Shown here: positions 1 through 5,210 of the stretch, piece by piece
How positions within the stretch are numbered: the stretch's first letter is position 1
Layout of the letters: each line of letters opens with the position of its first letter
DNA from: Syntrophaceae bacterium
Lineage (GTDB): Bacteria; Desulfobacterota; Syntrophorhabdia; Syntrophorhabdales; WCHB1-27
Direction: 5' to 3'
Assembly: GCA_003165115.1 (NCBI GenBank)
Contig: PLSJ01000266.1
Coordinates: 1,485 to 7,903 of the forward strand
DNA: 6,419 bases
The notes under the pieces: generated by a model
Seen by the model: the letters and a program-made list of their open reading frames with translations, nothing else
Told to the model about the DNA's origin: nothing
The model's database searches: none
Made by a program: the position numbers and the translations under genes

Positions 1-23
1 GGGAGAGGGTCGGGGTGAGGGGG
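1..23. repeat. Partial copy of GC-rich dispersed palindromic repeat, cut by window edge
   Basis: These 23 bases are identical to 2538-2560, the outer part of the right-hand repeat in the spacer at 2455-2560, and lie in the same orientation. The copy begins at the window edge, so the other half of its hairpin should lie outside. It sits 13 bases beyond the stop codon of the DUF2171 gene, an intergenic position typical of REP-like elements. It could help end or stabilise that transcript, but no U-run is visible. Confidence 0.75.
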
Positions 24-36
24 TGCTTCGGCTCTG

Positions 37-402
37 TCAGTCGGGGAAGACGCCCCTGTCCTCCCTGGTGCCCATCGCCGGCGCCCGCTCCCAGTCCATA
101 TCGTCCATCTTTTCCGAGGGGATGGCGAGGACGACGCAGCGGTCGCTCTTTGCCACGGCGCTGAAAGGCACGTACACGTCGCGGGCCAGCTTGCGGTCGA
201 CGAGAAAATCCTTTTCCCTGATCTGCTTTACCTGGCCGATGCGCTGACCGTTCGAGCCGATTACCTCCATGCCCTCGTTGACGTGCAGGCCGTGCCCTAT
301 GGGTGTATCGGCCCTTTCGTCCGCCGCGAATCCGTCCTTCATCCCGGAGCCGCCCATATCCGCGCAGTGCGACTCGATAGTGGAGCTTGCCCGTTTCGCC
401 AT
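37..402 (-). CDS. DUF2171 domain protein (PRC-barrel-like), 121 aa
   Basis: This is a small soluble protein with no signal peptide or membrane segment. Residues about 40-98 fit the DUF2171 pattern: a GMEVIGSNGQRIGQV strand pair, a middle stretch with basic residues, then VYVPFSAVAKSD and a hydrophobic VVLAIP strand. The family resembles PRC-barrel domains, small beta-barrels often thought to bind RNA or proteins, but DUF2171 itself has no firm function that I know of. Residues 1-36 are a polar, probably disordered extension, and the tail (about 103-121) is also polar. The ATG is well supported: GAGGAGG (410-416) lies 7 bases upstream. A 107-base gap separates it from the fusion gene upstream, and that gap holds a promoter, so it is probably its own transcription unit. 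Such proteins are often stress-linked in other bacteria; nothing here tests that. Confidence 0.78.
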   Translation of the reverse strand: MAKRASSTIESHCADMGGSGMKDGFAADERADTPIGHGLHVNEGMEVIGSNGQRIGQVKQIREKDFLVDRKLARDVYVPFSAVAKSDRCVVLAIPSEKMDDMDWERAPAMGTREDRGVFPD

Positions 403-448
403 GATGCGCCCTCCTCTTTGTTCCCTGGGGATTGTTTCGACAGGAAGG

Positions 449-477
449 AATGTAATGTCGTTTCACCGCCGCGTCAA
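449..477 (-). promoter_or_regulatory. Predicted sigma-70-type promoter for the DUF2171 gene
   Basis: On the minus strand a -35 box TTGACG (472-477, 5 of 6 consensus bases) is separated by exactly 17 bases from a -10 box TACATT (449-454, 4 of 6). Transcription should start near base 442, giving a leader of about 40 bases that includes the GAGGAGG ribosome-binding site at 410-416. The position, spacing and orientation all fit the gene starting at 402. This is a sequence match only. The rest of the 403-509 gap shows nothing else clear, only a short GAAGCTTC palindrome. Confidence 0.55.
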
Positions 478-509
478 GGTGGCGTCGGGATGAAGCTTCG
501 GGCGGGCGT

Positions 510-2429
510 CTAGCTACGTCCTTTTTCACCGCCGAACAGCTCCACGGTCTTCCGCACCAGGGCGGGCAGCGACGGGTCGCGCGCGCCCATGACCAGGACG
601 CAGTCGCCCGGCCCCGCGTCGAGCCTCAGCTCGTCCAGCAGCTCGTCGCGGCCGGGCACCGCGGTCGCCTTGAACGGCACGGGGCCGAGGCCGTCGATGA
701 TATCTTCGGCGGAGATGTCTTTCTGGGCGGTGCCCCCAGCGTAATAGATCGGCAGGAGATAGAGCGAGTCGCCCCGCCGGAAGACCGTCCGGAAGGTCGA
801 GATGTACTCATCTTTCAGGAAGCGCGTGGGACCGAACCCGTGCGGCTGGTAGACGGCGACGATGCGGCCGGACAGCCCCCGGCCCGCGCTCACCGCGGCG
901 GCTATCTTCGCAGGATTATGGGCGAAATCATCGACCACGTACACGCGCCGCCGCGTCTCGGTCACCGTGAAGCGCCGGGCCACGCCCTCGAAATGTCTTA
1001 CCGCATCGGCCAGCGCCCGGTCCTCGCAGCCGAAATGCTCGCAGACGCAGAGCGCCGCGCGCAGGTTTTCGAGGTTGTGGCTGCCCGGCAGGGGCAGATG
1101 GTATTCGACGCCTTTGCGAAAGAGCTTCACCGAAGCCGGGAGGAGTTCTTCGTCGTCCGGCCGCCACGAGGCGGAGCCGTTCCGGCCGAAGCCCTCCGTG
1201 GCGGGCAGGGTTGCGAGGACCGGGTCGTCCGCGTTGATGGCGGTCCATGGCGTGTTCGAGGCAAGCGTCCCGAAAAGGCCCTTTATCTCGTCGATGCCCT
1301 TGTGGTCCTTGGAAATATTGAGAATGACTGCGGCCTGCGGTCCATATTTGACGAGCGTCCCGTCGCTCTCGTCCGCCTCGACGACCAGGAGGTCGGAGCC
1401 CCCGCTGAAGGCGTTGCCGATCAACCCCTGTTTTTCGAGCCTGAGCAGTGCCGCCCCGCTTATGAGAGAAGGCGATTTCCCGCACGCGGTCAGGAATTCG
1501 AAGATCATCGCCGTCACCGTCGACTTGCCGCTCGTACCGGCGACGGCGATCGTCGTTTTCGATGCGATGAGCGCGGCAAGCAAATCGGAGCGGTGCACGA
1601 GCGGAAGACCGCGGGCGGCCGCGGCGATGATGTCGGGGTTCGACGCCTCTATCGCCGTCGAGACGCAGACGGCGTCCGTCTCCTCGGAGACGCCCGAGCC
1701 GTCCTGGCCGACGACGGCGCACCCGAGCGCCTCCAGCGCGCGCCGGACGGGGGCGGTATCGACGCTTTCGAGCAAGCGGTCGGAGCCGGAGACCGGGATG
1801 CCCTGAAAGCGCAGGTATTGTGCGAGCGCACTCATGCCCGTGCCGAAAATACCGGTAAAATGGACGCTCCGGCAAAGGGTTTCGCCGAGAACTATGGGCG
1901 GAGGGTCGATATAGACGACCGTCCCCTCCCTCACCTCGTCGAACAGGCGAAGGATGTCCGCGTTCCTCAGGGCCAGGCACCCGTGGGACAAAGGCGTGCC
2001 TACCAGGTCCTCCCTGTTGGTGCCGTGGATATAGATGCAGCGTTCCCAGGAGTCTACCCCCCCGCCCCTGTTGATCCCCTCTTCCAGGCCCTCCAGCCGC
2101 AGGATGCGCGTCGTGATCAGGTTGTCTTCGCCGGGTCGTCCGTCCCAGTCGGTGCCCGTGTCCCGGCGTGCCTTGAAAATGCGCCCCATCGGGGCGCCGT
2201 GTCCGATCTTCTCCTTGATCCGGTGGAGGCCGGGGGGCGTCTTGAAGGAGTTCTCCCGGATGCCGTTGCCGAAGCGGGAGGTAGAGGAGTCGTATCGCTC
2301 GATGACGCTTTCCCCCTCGCAGAGAAAGAGGGCCTGCGTCTCGACCGACTGGACGAGGTAACGCTCTGTCGGCCCGGCGAGGACGTTCCGTAATCTATGG
2401 TAAATCCGGCGCAATCGGGTGGCTTCCAT
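510..2429 (-). CDS. Fusion of YkuD L,D-transpeptidase/carboxypeptidase domain and MurC/Mpl-like Mur ligase, 639 aa
   Basis: Residues about 22-176 form a YkuD (ErfK/YbiS/YcfS) domain with the catalytic signature H135-G-T-N and S148-H-G-C151...R155-N156; C151 is the predicted nucleophile. After a linker of about 12 residues, a full Mur ligase follows: nucleotide-fold motif GIFGTGMS (193-200), P-loop AGTSGKST (297-304), EADESDG (351-357), NISKDH (371-376), HNLEN (451-455), ARRF (484-487), DDFAHNP (500-506) and QPHG (528-531). MurC and Mpl join L-Ala or L-Ala-D-Glu-mDAP to UDP-MurNAc in the cytoplasm. The GxGxxGMS, STAI and QPH motifs look more like MurC than E. coli Mpl, but the P-loop and HNP motifs differ from both, so I leave the substrate open. 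There is no signal peptide. The ATG is the first possible start, because an in-frame TGA (2439-2441) lies three codons upstream; its Shine-Dalgarno match is weak. No ATG, GTG or TTG codon falls in frame between residues 167 and 198, so the two halves are very likely one polypeptide. A role in murein recycling is inferred. Confidence 0.88.
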   Translation of the reverse strand: MEATRLRRIYHRLRNVLAGPTERYLVQSVETQALFLCEGESVIERYDSSTSRFGNGIRENSFKTPPGLHRIKEKIGHGAPMGRIFKARRDTGTDWDGRPGEDNLITTRILRLEGLEEGINRGGGVDSWERCIYIHGTNREDLVGTPLSHGCLALRNADILRLFDEVREGTVVYIDPPPIVLGETLCRSVHFTGIFGTGMSALAQYLRFQGIPVSGSDRLLESVDTAPVRRALEALGCAVVGQDGSGVSEETDAVCVSTAIEASNPDIIAAAARGLPLVHRSDLLAALIASKTTIAVAGTSGKSTVTAMIFEFLTACGKSPSLISGAALLRLEKQGLIGNAFSGGSDLLVVEADESDGTLVKYGPQAAVILNISKDHKGIDEIKGLFGTLASNTPWTAINADDPVLATLPATEGFGRNGSASWRPDDEELLPASVKLFRKGVEYHLPLPGSHNLENLRAALCVCEHFGCEDRALADAVRHFEGVARRFTVTETRRRVYVVDDFAHNPAKIAAAVSAGRGLSGRIVAVYQPHGFGPTRFLKDEYISTFRTVFRRGDSLYLLPIYYAGGTAQKDISAEDIIDGLGPVPFKATAVPGRDELLDELRLDAGPGDCVLVMGARDPSLPALVRKTVELFGGEKGRS

Positions 2430-2454
2430 CTCAGTATCTCACGTATTGACCGGT

Positions 2455-2492
2455 CCCCTCACCCCGACCCTCTCCCCGAAGGGGCGAGGGGG
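2455..2492. repeat. REP-like palindromic repeat, left copy of an inverted pair
   Basis: This 38-base element matches the reverse complement of 2522-2559 at 37 of 38 positions; the one mismatch is 2478/2536. Within the element, CCCTC-T-CCCC (2468-2477) and GGGG-C-GAGGG (2481-2490) form their own hairpin around a GAA loop, leaving a C-rich tail (2455-2467). A hairpin with a one-sided tail is the usual REP design. It ends 25 bases upstream of the fusion gene's ATG, so it lies in that gene's probable leader. Confidence 0.85.
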
Positions 2493-2521
2493 AACGGAAG
2501 AGTAGAGAGGGAGCCTGGGTC

Positions 2522-2559
2522 CCCCCTCGCCCCTTGGGGGAGAGGGTCGGGGTGAGGGG
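2522..2559. repeat. REP-like palindromic repeat, right copy of an inverted pair
   Basis: This is the inverted partner of 2455-2492, separated from it by 29 bases (2493-2521). Its outer part also matches bases 1-23 directly, giving at least three copies in 6.4 kb. The two arms could fold into one long hairpin or two small ones. When read as protein the family yields strings such as SPSPRPSPPRGEG and GERVGVRG, which I know from mispredicted proteins in many genomes. The pair lies between the stop of the iron-sulfur gene (2609) and the start of the fusion gene (2429). Confidence 0.85.
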
Positions 2560-2584
2560 GAGAACTGCTTCCCTTCCTTAATCT

Positions 2585-2600
2585 CCCCGGCCTCCCGGGG
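2585..2600 (-). terminator. Short GC hairpin after the iron-sulfur gene, possible weak terminator
   Basis: CCCCGG (2585-2590) and CCGGGG (2595-2600) form a perfect 6-bp stem with a 4-base loop, starting 8 bases beyond the stop codon at 2609. On the minus strand the bases that follow are AGATTAAGG rather than a U-run, so it is not a standard intrinsic terminator. It may act together with the larger repeat hairpins just downstream, or simply protect the RNA end. Confidence 0.3.
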
Positions 2601-2608
2601 GACCTTAT

Positions 2609-3742
2609 TCATTTCTTGAGCAGCAGGCGGGCCGCGAGCTTTATCTTTCCGAGCTTCCCCGGCTTGTTTGCCATGATGGTGTCGTAGAGGGCTTCCGAGC
2701 TGGCGGGAGGCACCGTCTCTTTCTCCTTTTTCAGCAGGCTCATGGCCTCCGGCGGGCAGGAGACCACGCAGTTCCCGCATCCGATGCAGCGGTCGGTGTC
2801 GATGGAAGCGAGGCCGGAACGGCCGTCGAGGTGCACGGCGTTCACCTGGCACCTCTCGAGGCAGGTCCCACAGCCGACGCAACGTTCGGCATCGACCGAC
2901 GCGTAATAGTTGGCCGACCAGAAATCGAGCGGCCTGGGCAGCATCTTCTGGACGCGGAGCATACCGCAGCAGCACCCGCAGCAGGCACAGAGAAAGTCCA
3001 CCTCCTGCGTGTTGGAGGGCTGGAAGACCAAGCCTTCTGCCTCATTTTGGGCCGCTATGTCGAGCGCTTCCTGCCTGCTTATCTCCCTGCCCATGCCGGT
3101 GTCGATGGAGTTCCGCGCCACGTTGCCGATCGCCATGCAGGTCTCGCTCCGTGAAGTCTTTTGACACGGGTTTCCTTTGATGGCGGCGACTTTCCTGCAT
3201 ATGCACTCATGGATGGCAAACGGGCCGTCCGCGCCCTCGATGATCTCCACCACGTGGTCGTAGGTCGTGACGTGGTGGTCGACGGTGATGCTCTTCCCCA
3301 CGGGGATCGTCCGCATCTGGGGCAGCTTTGTGCTCAGGAACTCCAGCCCGAAAGCCCTGTCGGCCGTGAATGTCGCCACGTCCGAAAGGAACTCGGGGGT
3401 GAGCCTTTTCAACTGGCCCTCGAACATGCCCACCAGGAAAGGTATGGCGTAGAAATAGCGCGTGCCTTCCTTTTCATGGTGGCCTATGACCCCGTTCATC
3501 AGCATCCCGTCGAGCAGGCTTTCCGTCTGCTTGAGCGACAGGCCGCTTTCCTTCAGCGACTCGTGGATCCGGTCGAGAGAGGCCGGCCTGTAGGTCAGGT
3601 GCATGGCGAGGCGGGCCTCCTCCGGGTTGAAGAACCGTTTGAGGATGCGGATCTCCGCGCCGGACTTCGTGGCGGGATAACCGACGGGCTGGTCGTCGAG
3701 GTGCTTCTGAAGGTCCTGGTAAATACGTTCATCCTGGTCCAC
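2609..3742 (-). CDS. Cysteine-rich protein with winged-helix-like N-terminus and two C-terminal 4Fe-4S ferredoxin clusters, 377 aa
   Basis: This is a soluble protein with no signal peptide. Residues about 40-100 are helical and end in a short hairpin (GVIGHHEKEGTRYFYA), which resembles a winged-helix fold. Next come C180-x-C182, C193 and C202 (ECICRK...NPC...TCMAIG), then a dense block C252-A-C254-C255-G-C257-C258-C259. Two bacterial-ferredoxin motifs follow: C288-x2-C-x2-C-x3-C298 and C319-x2-C-x2-C-x3-C329, each usual for one 4Fe-4S cluster. That makes 18 cysteines in these motifs, enough for about four metal sites. Similar multi-cluster proteins are, in my recollection, common in anaerobic deltaproteobacteria, but I know of no assigned reaction. 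Electron transfer or redox sensing is plausible. The start is GTG, right after a TAA in frame, with GGGAGGT 6 bases upstream. A gap of only 59 bases after bioA, with no terminator, suggests shared transcription. Confidence 0.85.
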   Translation of the reverse strand: MDQDERIYQDLQKHLDDQPVGYPATKSGAEIRILKRFFNPEEARLAMHLTYRPASLDRIHESLKESGLSLKQTESLLDGMLMNGVIGHHEKEGTRYFYAIPFLVGMFEGQLKRLTPEFLSDVATFTADRAFGLEFLSTKLPQMRTIPVGKSITVDHHVTTYDHVVEIIEGADGPFAIHECICRKVAAIKGNPCQKTSRSETCMAIGNVARNSIDTGMGREISRQEALDIAAQNEAEGLVFQPSNTQEVDFLCACCGCCCGMLRVQKMLPRPLDFWSANYYASVDAERCVGCGTCLERCQVNAVHLDGRSGLASIDTDRCIGCGNCVVSCPPEAMSLLKKEKETVPPASSEALYDTIMANKPGKLGKIKLAARLLLKK

Positions 3743-3748
3743 TTACAT

Positions 3749-3755
3749 ACCTCCC
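3749..3755 (-). promoter_or_regulatory. Shine-Dalgarno site that fixes the GTG start of the iron-sulfur gene
   Basis: GGGAGGT on the minus strand lies 6 bases before the GTG at 3742. The ATG that lies between them is followed at once by TAA in the same frame and cannot be used, so the GTG is the best-supported start. Confidence 0.65.
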
Positions 3756-3801
3756 GTCCCCTCAATGGATAGACAAAGTCTCCCTGTTTGCGCCTCCGTT
3801 G

Positions 3802-5187
3802 TCAAGCCTTTGCCGGCCCGGCGCCGGTGACCGCCCGGATGGACTCGTACGTCACGGAGAGGAGCTCTTCCAGCACGTTGTCTTCTATGGCCAAAGGCGG
3901 CATGAGGACGATCACGTCTCCCAGGGGTCTCAGGATCACGCCCCTTTTTCTCGCCTCGGCCACCACCTGTTGGCCCACCTTTTCCGCGGGCCGGTAAGGT
4001 CTCTTCCTCTTTTTGTCCGCCACCAGCTCGATGCCCGCCATGCAGCCTTTTTGGCGTACGTCTCCCACGTGGGGCAGCTCGTGCAGGCGCTTAAGCCCGG
4101 CCGCCATCAGGCGTGAGGCGGCGGTCACGCGCTCCATCACGCTTTCCGTTTCGAAGAGCCGGAGGCTCGCTATGGCGGCGGCGCAGGCGACGGGGTTGCC
4201 CGTGTAGGTGTGGCCGTGGAAGAACGTCTTGAAGTCCTCGAATTCCCCGAGGAAACCCTTGAACACCTCATTCGTCGTCATCGTGGCGGCCAAAGGGAGG
4301 TAGCCCCCGGTGATGCCCTTGGAAAGACAGAGGAAATCGGGACTGATGCCGGCCCCCAGGCAGGCGAATAAGTCCCCCGTCCTGCCGAAGCCCGTCGCCA
4401 CCTCGTCCGCGATGAAGAGGATCCCGTGTTCCGCGGCTATGCGCCGTATCCGCGTGAGGAAGCCTTCCGGCTGGACGATCATGCCGCCTGCCCCCTGCAC
4501 GGCCGGTTCTATGATGACCGCGCAGAGGCGGTCCCGGTACTTCTTCACCTGCTGTTCGAAGGCCTCGACGCAGGCCATGCCGCACGTATCAGGCTCGAGG
4601 CGCAGGGGACAGCGGTAGCAGTAAGGGGAAGGGGCCTTGGGCGAGCGGAAGAGCAGGGGGCAGTAGACCTTGTGGAAGAGGTCGATGCCGCCGACGCTGA
4701 CCGCGCCGAGCGTATCGCCGTGGTAGCCGTTTTTGAAGGAGAGGAAGAGCGTCCTTTTCTTCTCCCCCCGGTGCTGCCAGTACTGGTACGCCATCTTCAG
4801 GGCGATCTCGACCGACGTGGAGCCGTTGTCAGAGTAAAATACTCTGGAGAGGCCGGGCGGCGCGATCCCGACCAGCTTTTCGGCGAGCAGCACCGACGGC
4901 ACGTTCGCCAGGCCGAGGAGCGTGGAGTGGCAGAGGGTGGCTGCCTGCGCCTGGATCGCCTCGACGATCTCCCGTTTGCCGTGTCCGTGGACGATCACCC
5001 ACAGGGAGGAGACGCCGTCTATGTAGCGCTTCCCCTCCACGTCCACCAGGTACGGCCCCTCGCCTCGCTCGATGATAAGGGGCTCGCCTTCCATCCAGTC
5101 CCGCATCTGCGTGAACGGATGCCAGACGTATTCCTTATCGAGCCGGGCAAGGTCCCTGCCCGCCGCATGATGCGCATCATTACTCAT
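3802..5187 (-). CDS. bioA: Adenosylmethionine-8-amino-7-oxononanoate aminotransferase BioA, 461 aa
   Basis: BioA is a cytoplasmic PLP enzyme (fold type I, class III aminotransferase) that turns KAPA into 7,8-diaminononanoate in biotin synthesis, classically with S-adenosylmethionine as amino donor. Visible motifs are VWHPFTQ (21-27), SSLW (60-63), [16 protein letters not shown] (118-133), YHGDT (155-159), EPAVQGAGG (227-235), [11 protein letters not shown] (261-271), the PLP-binding K290 in [17 protein letters not shown] (326-334) and [12 protein letters not shown] (420-431). R420 aligns with the conserved arginine that holds the KAPA carboxylate. Length is normal for the longer BioA type. 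A C190-x2-C193-x8-C202-x3-C206 cluster sits in an insert before the EPAVQG motif; I recall similar inserts in related aminotransferases. The ATG is preceded by AAGGGGGG about 7 bases upstream, and bioF ends 23 bases before it. The donor (SAM or lysine, as in BioK) cannot be told from sequence alone. Confidence 0.95.
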   Translation of the reverse strand: MSNDAHHAAGRDLARLDKEYVWHPFTQMRDWMEGEPLIIERGEGPYLVDVEGKRYIDGVSSLWVIVHGHGKREIVEAIQAQAATLCHSTLLGLANVPSVLLAEKLVGIAPPGLSRVFYSDNGSTSVEIALKMAYQYWQHRGEKKRTLFLSFKNGYHGDTLGAVSVGGIDLFHKVYCPLLFRSPKAPSPYCYRCPLRLEPDTCGMACVEAFEQQVKKYRDRLCAVIIEPAVQGAGGMIVQPEGFLTRIRRIAAEHGILFIADEVATGFGRTGDLFACLGAGISPDFLCLSKGITGGYLPLAATMTTNEVFKGFLGEFEDFKTFFHGHTYTGNPVACAAAIASLRLFETESVMERVTAASRLMAAGLKRLHELPHVGDVRQKGCMAGIELVADKKRKRPYRPAEKVGQQVVAEARKRGVILRPLGDVIVLMPPLAIEDNVLEELLSVTYESIRAVTGAGPAKA

Positions 5188-5210
5188 ACCTTGTCCCCCC
5201 TTAAAGATCG

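Noticed and set aside
928..1980. Minus-strand 350-codon frame overlapping the fusion gene
   Set aside because: It is arginine- and proline-rich out-of-frame reading of the Mur ligase; all conserved motifs are in the other frame.
840..2393. Long plus-strand open frame of 517 codons opposite the fusion gene
   Set aside because: Its translation is rich in Arg, Gly, Ala and Asp with no recognisable domain, and it lies wholly antisense to the YkuD and Mur ligase motifs. Long antisense frames are expected at this G+C content.
2439..2975. Minus-strand 178-codon frame ending in SPSPRPSPPRGEG and GERVGVRG strings
   Set aside because: It is the iron-sulfur gene read out of frame and then the REP-like repeats translated. 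Such tails are a known sign of mispredicted genes.
3161..3772. Plus-strand 203-codon frame opposite the iron-sulfur gene
   Set aside because: It is antisense to the well-supported iron-sulfur gene, has no domain, and has composition typical of a shadow frame.
3743..3801. Promoter or terminator between bioA and the iron-sulfur gene
   Set aside because: I found no -35/-10 pair with suitable spacing and no stem followed by a U-run. Only a short AGACTTTGTCT palindrome is present.
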